Notes: generated from the sequence alone by a model not told the origin. A stretch of 56,868 bases of DNA from Bacteroides sp. (GCA_014802265.1 JAAVCP010000017.1:19666-76533), one strand, 5' to 3'. Shown: positions 35,598 to 44,518, numbered from the stretch's first letter. Translations and numbers: made by a program.

Positions 35598-36566
35598 ATG
35601 AAAAAAATAGCTTTAATATTCTCAGTGATTGCATTGATCCTTGGTGGCTGCGCGTCTAAATCTGAAAAAAATGCCGATAATCTTCCTACGGGAGGACCAC
35701 AGATCGGCGGTCCCGGAATGGGTGGTGGTCATCGTCCTACGCCTTCTCCAGAGTTGCAAGCACTTATAGATGAGACAGTGCCGTCGTTCAAACAATATGT
35801 GTATGTGAATGATAAAGGAGATTCTCTGCAATACAACCTGTTCACCCCTAAAAATATTGAACCGGGAAAGAAGTATCCACTTGTTTTGTTTATGGCAGAT
35901 GCCAGCACCCCTGGTCCGGATCCTTTGATCCCACTTACCCAAGGTTATGGCGGACTTGTTTGGGCAGCTCCTGAGTTTCAGGCGAAGCATCCTTCCTATG
36001 TGCTTGTCCCACAGTATTCATATATCACAGTCGATAACAAGTGGCAGACTATGCCGGAAGTGGACGAAACTATTGAACTTCTAAAAGATATAGTAAGCAA
36101 ACAGCAAGTAGATACAAATCGCCTTTACACCACCGGGCAATCGATGGGAGGCATGATGTCTTTGTATTTCAATATAAAGTATCCTGATATTTTTGCTGCG
36201 TCAATGTTTGTCAGCTGTCAATGGGACGTTGCTAAGATGGACGGTTTCAAGGATAAGAAATTTGTTTACATTACCGCAGGCGGAGACAAAGAAGCGACCG
36301 GAGGAGCAGATCAGCTGAAAGCTTTGTTAAGGAAGGAGAAAGCGCCATTTGCTGAGGCTACTTGGAGCGCCAGACTGCCGGAGGCTGAGCAAGACTCCCT
36401 GGCTGCTGCGTTACTCGCCAAAGGTGAGCCACGAAATTTCATCACGTTTGAAGGTAACACCGTGCTGCCAAAGGATGGCGAGGGAATGGTGCACATGGCT
36501 TCATTCAATTTTGCATACCGACTTTCCCCAGTATGTGACTGGCTGTTTAATCAGTCGAAGAATTAG
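35598..36566 (+). CDS. Alpha/beta-hydrolase lipoprotein (probable esterase or peptidase)
   Basis: I choose the ATG at 35598, which gives a lipoprotein signal with lipobox LILGGC; the frame extends to 35535 with a non-signal prefix. The 322-aa product has a Gly/Pro-rich linker (residues about 30-52) and then a hydrolase domain with the nucleophile Ser in TGQSMGGMMSLYFN, KKYPLVLFMADAS near the oxyanion strand and a late His (VHMASFNFAY). It resembles PHB-depolymerase or feruloyl-esterase-like proteins of Bacteroidota. In the present orientation the invertible promoter points at it. Confidence 0.8.
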   Translation: MKKIALIFSVIALILGGCASKSEKNADNLPTGGPQIGGPGMGGGHRPTPSPELQALIDETVPSFKQYVYVNDKGDSLQYNLFTPKNIEPGKKYPLVLFMADASTPGPDPLIPLTQGYGGLVWAAPEFQAKHPSYVLVPQYSYITVDNKWQTMPEVDETIELLKDIVSKQQVDTNRLYTTGQSMGGMMSLYFNIKYPDIFAASMFVSCQWDVAKMDGFKDKKFVYITAGGDKEATGGADQLKALLRKEKAPFAEATWSARLPEAEQDSLAAALLAKGEPRNFITFEGNTVLPKDGEGMVHMASFNFAYRLSPVCDWLFNQSKN

Positions 36567-36590
36567 TCCGTGGCAATAAGATTATAATAT

Positions 36591-36648
36591 TGAAATTAAA
36601 CTAATGGAGCATATCAAAATTTTGATATGCTCCATTAGTTTAATTTCA
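36591..36648. terminator. 58-bp perfect palindrome, probable bidirectional terminator
   Basis: Two 29-nt arms, starting TGAAATTAAACTAATGGAGC and meeting at AAAA/TTTT, are exact reverse complements with no spacer. It lies 25 nt after the hydrolase stop and, in RNA, would form a very stable hairpin. The following 36649-36845 gap holds no gene that I can see. Confidence 0.65.
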
Positions 36649-36845
36649 GGTAGTATATCTTAGCGCATATTCAAAGCTTAGATGCCCGTCTGATTATGAG
36701 GGTAGGGCAGTGGACCCATGGGTTCACTCACAGAACGCAAGAGGGCACTATGAGAGGGGTGGGATTATGCGCAGGAATTATGACAGATTGGGGCTATGAT
36801 AGTAGCCTGAAGCCAGAATGCTTATTATTGGAAGAATCCTAATTG

Positions 36846-37544
36846 TTAATTTCTTATCCGCTCTTCCCTCATCAGGGGTAATCCCGATTCGGTGAGGGTA
36901 AAGTTATAGAAATCGTTGAGGCGTTTGACCTGTTCGAGTATGGGGACGAGGCGTTTCATATAGTCTTTTTTATCAAAAAATTTGTCGTCAAGGGCATAAT
37001 CTACAGCAAATTCGCGTGGACGGACATAGTTGATATATTCCCAGTCACGTAAGAATCCTTTGGGGGCAGTCTTCAGCAGATCAAAGCCAACTGAGGGGAA
37101 GAATTTCTTGAATTCAGGCGACTCGATTATGGATATGTATTCATCAATATTGTCGCGAATATCTTTGCGGATGGCGGTGAGGTAACGGTTCGGCAGACAG
37201 TAGTTTCCACCCCACAAGGAGGATTTGCCCGGTTCAAGGTGGAGGTAATAGCCCGACAAGAGCGATTTTTTACCTAATGGTGGGCAGACAAAAATGCCAA
37301 TATGGGTTTTGTATGGCGATTTGTCATCAGAAAAACGAGTGTCACGGGCAATGCGGTATGTGCTCTGTTCGAGTGGATAGCCCGTAGCAGCCGGGTCGAC
37401 CGAAGCGACAGTATCTATAAATAGTTGAGCCGTTTCATCGCGCAATTTTCTGACCGCTTTATACTCTTCTGTATGCTCAGCCATCCACTCACGGGTATTG
37501 TTCTGCTTCAATTCACGCAGGAAATCAAAAATCAGATTAGACAT
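36846..37544 (-). CDS. DUF2461 family protein
   Basis: The 232-aa cytoplasmic protein matches the DUF2461/TIGR02453 family: FLRELKQNNTREWMAEHTEEY at the N-terminus, RIARDTRFSDDKSPYKTHIG in the middle and GYYLHLEPGKSSLWGGNY after it. The family is widespread and has no established function. Length is normal. It stands alone, on the opposite strand to the hydrolase. Confidence 0.9.
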   Translation of the reverse strand: MSNLIFDFLRELKQNNTREWMAEHTEEYKAVRKLRDETAQLFIDTVASVDPAATGYPLEQSTYRIARDTRFSDDKSPYKTHIGIFVCPPLGKKSLLSGYYLHLEPGKSSLWGGNYCLPNRYLTAIRKDIRDNIDEYISIIESPEFKKFFPSVGFDLLKTAPKGFLRDWEYINYVRPREFAVDYALDDKFFDKKDYMKRLVPILEQVKRLNDFYNFTLTESGLPLMREERIRN

Positions 37545-37624
37545 TTAAGATTACATTATTGTTTTTATACCGAAATTCAACCATGCAGAATCAGTAAACG
37601 TTGAGTTACCACTGTGAGGTGTCT

Positions 37625-39325
37625 CTATGCCGTTATTAGTACAAGTACTATGCCGAAAATTATCAACAGGGTATTTGACACTGCATAGGTGATTGTGTAT
37701 CCCAATGCCGGGACAGTACTTCCAAGGCGCTCTTGCACGGCTCCGAGCCCGGCTGTGGTCTTACGTGCGCCGGCGCAGCACCCGAGTGTAACCGCCGGGT
37801 GAAACTTGAATAGCTTATGACCGATTATGATAGCAAGGAACATAGGTACAAGAGTGACAATAATACCAGCTATGAAAATCTTCGGACCCACTTGTGCAAA
37901 AGAGTTTACGAAAGATGGACCGGAGGCTATGCCAATCACAGCGATATACATATTTAGCCCCAAATTGTTGAACACCCACAACGATGCCTTAGGGATTGCA
38001 CCATAAGTAGGATGCTTTGCACGAAGCCAGCCAAGCACAAGACCAGAAACCAAAGCCCCGCCGCTTGCACCAAGGCTGACAGATATATTCCCGATTTTAA
38101 AGGCAAGGGCACCCAGTAGACCGCCCAACAGTATTCCAAGCCCAACAAACACAAAGTCAGTGGCAAGTGTGGCAGGGTCAGCATAACCAATCTCCTTTGC
38201 AGCCTTGTCAAGTTTCTTTTTGACTCCCACAAGCTCAAGGATATCCCCGGATTTTATTTCAGTCACCTCCATCGGGTTTAGAGGAATCTCATTACGCTTA
38301 AGACTTTTTATATCTACGCCCTCCATCCATTCTTGGTCAAACAGTTCCCTAATGGTCTTTATCTTACAGTTTTTCGATACGGTCACATCCACATCGTGCA
38401 ATTTGATATTGAGCAATTCAACGCCGGGTACTTCATGACCGAACCAGTCGTTGTCTGCAACAATCATTTCGCGTCTGCCTGCCAAGACCACAATATCGCC
38501 CGGATTTATCATGGTGTCAGGCGTTACAGAGTTGATTTTCTCAGAGTTTTCGAAGCGTTGGATACGTTCTACGGTAATGCGGCGATCAAGTCTCTCAAAC
38601 TCCTTTTCAATATCCGCTACGCTTTGGGGCTGCTTCATACGGCTGCCATCTGCCACAAAAGCCCTGAAAGCCACAGGACGGCAGGCGTTAAAGCTTGCCG
38701 GGTCGTTGCCTGAAGCGGGACTCATGCTTTTCTCAAGTTCATGGGTCATAGCCTTTACTTTGTCTATGCCTCCCATTAGGGCAGGTCCCACATATCCGAG
38801 AAGCCACACGGCACCTAATGTGCCAAACACATAGGTCATGGCATAGCACACCGGGATTGCATCTACCATATCTTTTATGGCTGAGGCATCACCGGGGAGT
38901 GAATTGATAGTGTCTTCCGCTGCTCCTACCACCGGTGAAGCTGTGGAGGCTCCTGCCATCATTCCGGCAGCCTGTCCCGGATTAAGTCCAAACCAGTATG
39001 CCACACCGAGAGATGTAGCAAGAATCAGGACGCACACAACCACAGCGAAGAGCACTTGTCGCAAGCCATCACCACGTAGGGAACGAAAGAACTGAGGTCC
39101 TACGCTGTAGCCAATGCAGAACAGGAACAGTAGAAACGAAACCGATTTAAGGGGTCCGTCAACGTTGATGTCCATCTGCCCGACAAGCACTCCGATTATA
39201 AGCACGGAAGTAACTGTGCCGAGAGATATGCCTTTTATTTTTAATTTCCCGAGCAGAAAGCCCAGTCCGATGGTGAGGAACACCGCCAAGGCAGGCGTAT
39301 GTCTCAGTATCTCAGCAAACCCCAT
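37625..39325 (-). CDS. AAE-family transporter (YidE/YbjL/AspT type) with TrkA-C domains
   Basis: The 566-aa inner-membrane protein has two membrane halves (residues about 5-185 and 395-565) around a soluble core with two TrkA-C/RCK_C modules (residues about 215-385; SVTPDTMINPGDIVVLAGRR and PMEVTEIKSGDILELVGVKK). The repeated motif GMMAGASTASPVVGAA in half one and LGCCAGARKTTAGLGA in half two is the aspartate:alanine-exchanger duplication signature. The substrate is unknown. Confidence 0.9.
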   Translation of the reverse strand: MGFAEILRHTPALAVFLTIGLGFLLGKLKIKGISLGTVTSVLIIGVLVGQMDINVDGPLKSVSFLLFLFCIGYSVGPQFFRSLRGDGLRQVLFAVVVCVLILATSLGVAYWFGLNPGQAAGMMAGASTASPVVGAAEDTINSLPGDASAIKDMVDAIPVCYAMTYVFGTLGAVWLLGYVGPALMGGIDKVKAMTHELEKSMSPASGNDPASFNACRPVAFRAFVADGSRMKQPQSVADIEKEFERLDRRITVERIQRFENSEKINSVTPDTMINPGDIVVLAGRREMIVADNDWFGHEVPGVELLNIKLHDVDVTVSKNCKIKTIRELFDQEWMEGVDIKSLKRNEIPLNPMEVTEIKSGDILELVGVKKKLDKAAKEIGYADPATLATDFVFVGLGILLGGLLGALAFKIGNISVSLGASGGALVSGLVLGWLRAKHPTYGAIPKASLWVFNNLGLNMYIAVIGIASGPSFVNSFAQVGPKIFIAGIIVTLVPMFLAIIIGHKLFKFHPAVTLGCCAGARKTTAGLGAVQERLGSTVPALGYTITYAVSNTLLIIFGIVLVLITA

Positions 39326-39504
39326 AAATATGAATTGTTTAGTAGATATAGAAGTTTAGTAACATCTATTCTTTAGTGGATAAATATCCGCATTATGCGG
39401 AATAGAATGTAATATCTAAATTTTAACAAACATGGAGGGATTATGGTTCATCGAATTATCTGAAATCCTGCCTATTGTCAGTATTCCTCATGTTATATGG
39501 CGGA

Positions 39505-41532
39505 TTATTTTCCTTCACGATAATTATTCACCACCACACGATTGTCGCGGAAAGTGTCGTACGTACTCTTACCAAGACCGTTTATCACATAGCCGAAGCC
39601 CCGCTTGCCGCCGTTGGAGAGTGAATTGTTACAGGCATGATATACGTTGACCCCATCTGCGTCAGGAATCTCGATGGAGTTTTCGATTTTGATTTCATTC
39701 ACCAGCACGTCATATATGCCAAGTGCTGCCGCATAATGATTCTTCACCCCATCGCTTACTTTATAGGCTGCATAACCCGGACGAGTGCCGTTTTCACTCA
39801 TGTAGTGTGCCTGAGAGGGGGAGTCGTATGGCGTTTCACATTGATAAAAGTACATACGTCCGTTTTCACCGTTCCACAGCGTCTGATATTCCTGGAAGTG
39901 TTCGTTAAAAAGACCATAGACCGTCACATTGTCACCGTTCACAACCAGTCCGTTTGGAGCGGTATTCACATCCCAGCCCACACTGCCGCGCACGCCGTGG
40001 TCAGCACGCCAGATCCAGAAATGGTCGCCCACAACATTGTTGCTGTTAATTTCTACGGCACGGTCTACATGCACAGGGTTGGGACGGAAACCGCCTATGC
40101 GGAAAAAGAGATCAGACAGGAGCACCGGGTTGGCACTGTGGTCGGCGGCTGTCTTCTCCTTCCCAACTTTCAGCAGAGTGTCAGAACTGTAATGGGCATC
40201 GAAAAGTAGTGATGCAACTGCTACATTATCCACATCATCGATAACTATCGCACCCTCATGGTTGTTTTTACCGGGAATCAAGGTAGCCCAGCCGATACCT
40301 AAAACCACTGTCCCGGGGTGTGAGATATGAAGGGGAGCGTCAAGAGTATACATACCGGGAGTAATCAGGAGATTTTTACCTGAAGCAAGAGCATGGTTCA
40401 TCTCGGTAGACGTCGCACCTGGCTTAATTACCTCGAAAGTATCCAGTAAGTCAAGATATTCCCCTACGCCAGGATTCCCGGGGGCGTAAGATATACCCTT
40501 TGCCTCTTTACGGAAGGCGGGACGGAATACTTTGTATCTGCCATCGGGTCCGAGGCACAAGAATGGTTTCTCAGCAATAAGGGGAGTGGTTTCCACAATA
40601 GTCACATTTCCCCCCTCATCCCAGTTATTACGGTAGGTTGCCATGTCGGTTTCCGGACCGAACTCCACGCCCTGAAAACAGTAATTGTATTTTTCCTCAC
40701 GGAAATTGCCTCGTCCTTTGTTCAGGATTGAATTGCGGTAATACCACTGTTGCTGGTGATCGGAGCCAGCGGGTGCATTAAAGAAGCAGTCGGCAGCATA
40801 TCCTCCGCTCACCCAGCCGTTGCCCCACTGAGTGCGCAGGATACGGTTGGAAAACACACGGCGTATTGGAGCCGCTTGCGACACTGCCCATTTGAAAGTC
40901 TCCGGTTCATCGTAGGTCTCCGGACCTATAACAGCCAGATTTTCAACAGAACGCCAGAACGTACAAGTGCCGTTCCCATCTCTCAGATGTGGCGGCGTAT
41001 GGATATTTGAGACTTCCACGTCATAGGGAGTGGCACCAAGTCCGGCAATATGCACATAGAAGGGGACGTTTATAAGCCCTGCCTCCTGATAATTACCCGG
41101 CTTGAACATCAGGGCATAACGGTCAGGATCCATTTCATGACCAAACAGCTTACGGTCAATCTCACGCAGACTCGCAGCTACGGAGTCCATATTGTCGGAG
41201 GGTGAAAACAGTAGAACCTTATCTCCGAATAGCTGGCGGTCAAAGGAGATCGTGTCGATAGCCACGCCTGTGGCGTCAATAATCCGATAATAGGCACCTG
41301 ACGGAGTTTCATTACTTTTATCGGTAAAATGACCGTCACTGGTTTGACCGATTTTAGAATAGGCACTCCATTTCCCTGATGCCTTCTCAATGGTATAAGG
41401 TGACGGATGACCGACAATAAGATCAGCAAAATCAATGTTGGTTTTATTACTTTCAGGAGTAATATTCCAGGCACCCGCAGATAGCCAGGCAGCCGTACCC
41501 AAAATTACAGATGGTAATTTAAAAAATTTCAT
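39505..41532 (-). CDS. Secreted right-handed beta-helix protein of unknown activity
   Basis: The 675-aa product begins with a likely signal peptide (MKFFKLPSVILGTAAWLSAG). Motifs include YALMFKPGNYQEAGLINVPF, VHIAGLGATPYDVEVSNIHT, LLITPGMYTLDAPLHISHPG and WNGENGRMYFYQCETPYDSP. They give the look of pectate-lyase-like helices and resemble large actinobacterial secreted proteins often labelled 'coagulation factor 5/8 type' or 'adenylyl cyclase', names I regard as misleading. A polysaccharide hydrolase or lyase role is plausible but not shown. No CAZy-linked catalytic triad can be pointed to. Confidence 0.7.
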   Translation of the reverse strand: MKFFKLPSVILGTAAWLSAGAWNITPESNKTNIDFADLIVGHPSPYTIEKASGKWSAYSKIGQTSDGHFTDKSNETPSGAYYRIIDATGVAIDTISFDRQLFGDKVLLFSPSDNMDSVAASLREIDRKLFGHEMDPDRYALMFKPGNYQEAGLINVPFYVHIAGLGATPYDVEVSNIHTPPHLRDGNGTCTFWRSVENLAVIGPETYDEPETFKWAVSQAAPIRRVFSNRILRTQWGNGWVSGGYAADCFFNAPAGSDHQQQWYYRNSILNKGRGNFREEKYNYCFQGVEFGPETDMATYRNNWDEGGNVTIVETTPLIAEKPFLCLGPDGRYKVFRPAFRKEAKGISYAPGNPGVGEYLDLLDTFEVIKPGATSTEMNHALASGKNLLITPGMYTLDAPLHISHPGTVVLGIGWATLIPGKNNHEGAIVIDDVDNVAVASLLFDAHYSSDTLLKVGKEKTAADHSANPVLLSDLFFRIGGFRPNPVHVDRAVEINSNNVVGDHFWIWRADHGVRGSVGWDVNTAPNGLVVNGDNVTVYGLFNEHFQEYQTLWNGENGRMYFYQCETPYDSPSQAHYMSENGTRPGYAAYKVSDGVKNHYAAALGIYDVLVNEIKIENSIEIPDADGVNVYHACNNSLSNGGKRGFGYVINGLGKSTYDTFRDNRVVVNNYREGK

Positions 41533-41587
41533 AATAATTTCTAAATAGATTAGTCAGATAAAAGCAGTATTCAGTAGCTGGTCGTCA

Positions 41588-41678
41588 ATGAGGTGATCAT
41601 AAGAAAGCAACTTTAGTGGCTTGCAGACTGACCGTACTTGTCAATCTGCAAAGAGAATGGTTAATCACCTCATTTTTG
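41588..41678 (+). ncRNA. Candidate structured RNA or terminator element
   Basis: A 10-bp outer stem (ATGAGGTGAT at 41588 pairs with ATCACCTCAT at 41664) encloses an 11-pair inner hairpin (TTGCAGA and TGAC paired with GTCA and TCTGCAA, 41621-41651). It is followed on the + strand by TTTTT. No + strand gene precedes it. Confidence 0.35.
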
Positions 41679-41712
41679 ATACGCCCTCTTCTTAATGTGT
41701 TTGCCGTAAAGC

Positions 41713-42009
41713 TCATTTATTAATTCGGCAAGCTGCAGGACCGAAATAGACCACATTATACTCGGGATGACGCTTGAACCATGCAACGGCATAAGCGCAT
41801 GTCGCTCCGATTTTATTGCCCTCGGCAAGGATCTTGTCAGCTACGAGCTTGACCAACTCTCCGGCTATTCCTTGTCCTCTCAGGGAGTTATCCACATAGG
41901 TATGATCGATTGTCGAAATCCCGTCTTTGGTCGGGAATGTTACTTCCGCTATTATCTTGCCCGTATTGTCAGTTGCATAGATACGGTCGGTTTCTGTTAT
42001 AAAATTCAT
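41713..42009 (-). CDS. Small GNAT-type N-acetyltransferase (YjdJ-like)
   Basis: The 98-aa product is a minimal GNAT of the short YjdJ group: IDHTYVDNSLRGQGIAGELV contains the acetyl-CoA pyrophosphate loop (RGQGIA), and CAYAVAWFKRHPEYNVVYF closes the fold. Length is typical for this group (about 90-100 aa). The substrate is unknown. Confidence 0.88.
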   Translation of the reverse strand: MNFITETDRIYATDNTGKIIAEVTFPTKDGISTIDHTYVDNSLRGQGIAGELVKLVADKILAEGNKIGATCAYAVAWFKRHPEYNVVYFGPAACRINK

Positions 42010-42045
42010 ATCGGTAAATTCTAATGATTATAGTATAATAACACA

Positions 42046-42300
42046 TTACTCTATTGGATTGTTGCATTTTGGATAAGCTGTTTGATTTCCGAGCCTTTTC
42101 GTATACGAAAAGGCTCGGAAATCGTTGAGAGGGCGATAATAGAATAATGTTTGACCGGGATCATATCTGCGTCTCAGTAGATCAACAAACACTTGGTTTT
42201 CCAACAGTCTGCCGAGGTTCTCGCTTAGATTGAATGGTGTGCTTTGCACTAAATCGTTATCATTACTCTTTCTTCAACAGCTTCATCTTGACTGTACTCT
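42046..42300 (-). pseudogene. Decayed fragment of a DUF4143 ATP-binding protein
   Basis: The minus strand encodes VQSTPFNLSENLGRLLENQV and FVDLLRRRYDPGQTLFYYRP, nearly the same as part of the ATPase remnant at 44519-45756. After that the frame is wrecked by a 40-bp palindrome (42084-42123); beyond it, another frame resumes with KGSEIKQLIQNATIQ. Upstream only KLLKKE and a stop remain. It is a non-functional partial copy of the paralogue. Confidence 0.85.
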
Positions 42301-42347
42301 ATGTTTGACCTACCACTTTTATATTCTCAAATGAGGAGTTAGCCTTT

Positions 42348-43634
42348 TTACGCTATTACCTTTACGTTGTCAAGTGTATCATTGCCATCTACTTCCAACG
42401 CTATCGCTTTGGGATTATTTAAAAAGCCTTCGATATCGAGAGTCACTTCTTCCCCGTTAATATTGAATGTAAGGCTGGAATTCTCATACTCGTTAGTGAA
42501 GGGAAAGACGGCGGTAATGATTGCCGACCCATCTGTCATGTCGCAGTTTAGTGCTTTGGCATGATAGGTCTTGCCCATTGTGATGAATGTGCCTCCTGAG
42601 ACAGTCAGGGTGTTACCGAGGTTTTCACCCTTAATCACTATCGTGGTCTCATTACCGTTGTTGTTAAATCTTTTCACCTTAAAATTTTGGCTTCCGATTT
42701 TGGATTGAGCCGGAGATTCACTACCTTTGCTGAGTGAAACATTGCTGCCGCTGATTGTAGACATTGCGGCACTGACTGACGGCACTGAGACCACTCCAAG
42801 TGCCAACGCGAGCATTGGCACAAATGCAAGGGCTTTGAATTTACGCCCTGCACCACTTTTTTCTTTGTGCATCATGGTGATACGTTTTTTAAGTTTACTA
42901 TGATTTAAGCTGTTGGCTAAGGACGGGAATCTGGCACCAACAGCTTTTTTAATCAATAACATCTGATAGGCATGCGCGTCATGACCACTGCTGATCACAG
43001 CCATATCAGCCTGATATTCATGGATGAGCATGAGTTCATCGCGCATAAACCACGCGGCGGGGTTGAACCAGTTGATGATGCAGACACACTGCGCTATCAA
43101 CAGATCGACCCAATGCAGAGAGTTGATGTGCTTCAGTTCGTGGGTCTCAATCGCAGAGCAGTCGTTGTTGTAGTCACTGCGGCTCACCACCACATAACGC
43201 ATCCAGCTGAACGGCGTATACCGCTCGTTGTCGGTGACTACAAGAGTATGTCCATCGCGCTTGAACTTTTCACTTAATCTGATTACCTTCGTGAGCCGTG
43301 CCCAGGTGATTATGGTCTTGACAGTGACAACAGTCATTCCGACCATAAATATCCAGATCAAGATTGTGCCCCAGATAGGTTTTAAGGGGGTCGCTATATC
43401 TTCAACCGTAACTTCCACATTTTCTAATACCATAGCGGTTGGAACCACCGATGGTACGTGGCTTGCGATATGGAGCGCTAAGGGTATAGCCATGAATGAT
43501 ACAAAATATATCAGCATAAGCACACAACGGTTGAAGCTGTATTGTTTATCGTTTGCCATGCAAAGACGGAAGGTAAGATAAAGTGCAAGCATTATTAGCC
43601 CGCTGACTATAGAATAGGAAAGTAAGACACCCAT
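42348..43634 (-). CDS. BlaR1/MecR1-like M56 family membrane metalloprotease
   Basis: The 428-aa protein has about four membrane helices (including residues 1-22, 33-52, 88-110 and 266-285) and the zinc motif HELKH in ETHELKHINSLHW, the M56 form of HExxH. The C-terminal 140 residues are periplasmic and Ser/Asn-rich with beta-like repeats. In BlaR/BlaI systems the protease senses a signal and causes loss of the repressor encoded just upstream. The start is 1 nt from the blaI-like stop, so the two form one operon. The inducer is unknown; no beta-lactamase is nearby. Confidence 0.88.
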   Translation of the reverse strand: MGVLLSYSIVSGLIMLALYLTFRLCMANDKQYSFNRCVLMLIYFVSFMAIPLALHIASHVPSVVPTAMVLENVEVTVEDIATPLKPIWGTILIWIFMVGMTVVTVKTIITWARLTKVIRLSEKFKRDGHTLVVTDNERYTPFSWMRYVVVSRSDYNNDCSAIETHELKHINSLHWVDLLIAQCVCIINWFNPAAWFMRDELMLIHEYQADMAVISSGHDAHAYQMLLIKKAVGARFPSLANSLNHSKLKKRITMMHKEKSGAGRKFKALAFVPMLALALGVVSVPSVSAAMSTISGSNVSLSKGSESPAQSKIGSQNFKVKRFNNNGNETTIVIKGENLGNTLTVSGGTFITMGKTYHAKALNCDMTDGSAIITAVFPFTNEYENSSLTFNINGEEVTLDIEGFLNNPKAIALEVDGNDTLDNVKVIA

Positions 43635-43635
43635 A

Positions 43636-44019
43636 TCATTTACCTTTACGCTCCACCAAGCGTAGCAGTTCCTTTAATTCCTCGACAGAAATCTTTTCAT
43701 CCTGCACCAAAGTGGACACCGCACCGTAATAGCTGCCGCCAAAATAGTTCTTGATGAAATTACCGAAACTGCGGTCACGGAAATTCTCCTTCGGCACAGT
43801 GGCGAAATAATGGTAAGAACCGGCGACCTCGTTATGGTCTACAAACCCCTTACCCTCCAGCCGGCGCACCACGGTGGAGACCGTATTAAAATGCGGCTTC
43901 GGATCGGGATAAAGCTCCACAAGTCTACTGATCTGTATCGGACCATGCTCCCATAGCAGCTGCATCACCTCCTCTTCCTTCGGAGTCAGTTCTCCTTTTA
44001 TCGCTTTCCTCATAGTCAA
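43636..44019 (-). CDS. BlaI/MecI/CopY-type repressor
   Basis: The 127-aa protein has the winged-helix start of the family (LTPKEEEVMQLLWEHGPIQI, FNTVSTVVRRLEGKGFVDHN) and a C-terminal dimerisation helix (EKISVEELKELLRLVE). It should bind the TAGTT-type dyads in its own promoter (44049-44144) and is removed by the M56 protease downstream. Length is normal (about 120-128 aa). Confidence 0.93.
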   Translation of the reverse strand: MTMRKAIKGELTPKEEEVMQLLWEHGPIQISRLVELYPDPKPHFNTVSTVVRRLEGKGFVDHNEVAGSYHYFATVPKENFRDRSFGNFIKNYFGGSYYGAVSTLVQDEKISVEELKELLRLVERKGK

Positions 44020-44048
44020 TTTATTTAATCCAAAATCTTAAGTTGCTT

Positions 44049-44064
44049 AACTATTTTTGTAGTT
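44049..44064. promoter_or_regulatory. BlaI-type operator 1
   Basis: AACTATTTTTGTAGTT, a dyad with AACTA/TAGTT arms, lies at or just after the predicted transcription start of the repressor gene. Confidence 0.78.
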
Positions 44065-44071
44065 ACGGGTG

Positions 44072-44102
44072 CAAAGGTAATAACTATTTTTGTAGTTGCA
44101 AA
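44072..44102 (-). promoter_or_regulatory. Promoter of the blaI/M56 operon
   Basis: Minus strand -33 TTTG (44099-44102), 19 nt, -7 TACCTTTG (44072-44079). Operator 2 fills the spacer. Confidence 0.8.
44082..44097. promoter_or_regulatory. BlaI-type operator 2
   Basis: AACTATTTTTGTAGTT, identical to operator 1 and placed 33 bp from it, lies wholly between the -33 and -7 boxes, where a bound repressor would block RNA polymerase. Confidence 0.8.
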
Positions 44103-44128
44103 CGTTTCTGCTGAATTTAAGTTTTATT

Positions 44129-44144
44129 AACTATTAAAATAGTT
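44129..44144. promoter_or_regulatory. BlaI-type operator 3
   Basis: AACTATTAAAATAGTT is a perfect palindrome with the same arms, upstream of the promoter. A half-site AACTA follows at about 44150. I see no gene in the rest of the gap up to 44372. Confidence 0.7.
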
Positions 44145-44372
44145 ACCGTAACTATTTAGCAAAAGCCAATGGTAATATAAGTTATCCTGTCTGGTTGACG
44201 AGAGCCAGTATTGCATTAAGAGGTGATTGACCGTTTTCTTTCTCAAGCATTCAAAATTACTGTCGTTCAGTTAAGTTTTAGCTACATCAGCTTTTCGAAT
44301 TCTTTGATTAGTGTGGTAGATAAGGTGTGTGGAGAGTATCTGAAAAAACGTGGGGATCTCCTTATGAGCACG

Positions 44373-44408
44373 AAAAAAGGATCACAAATCCTTGTTAAAT
44401 TTGTGACC
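44373..44408 (-). terminator. Terminator after the ATPase pseudogene
   Basis: The minus strand has GGTCACAAAT/ATTTGTGATCC arms around a 10-nt loop, followed by TTTTTT. Confidence 0.75.
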
Positions 44409-44518
44409 CTTCAGTGTTTGTTATTATATGTCGTTAAGAATCGATATCTTATAAATAATGTTTATGGTTGAAAGTACCACAACTTTGTGGCACATTCTTA
44501 TATATAGCTGGTTTAATA

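Noticed and set aside
42348..43634. Beta-lactam resistance operon
   Set aside because: The BlaI/M56 pair is present, but there is no beta-lactamase or penicillin-binding protein gene nearby, and the sensor domain is not penicillin-binding-like.
44223..44471. 82-codon + strand ORF in the blaI/ATPase gap
   Set aside because: It spans the minus-strand terminator hairpin, has no promoter or protein-like motif, and is probably chance.
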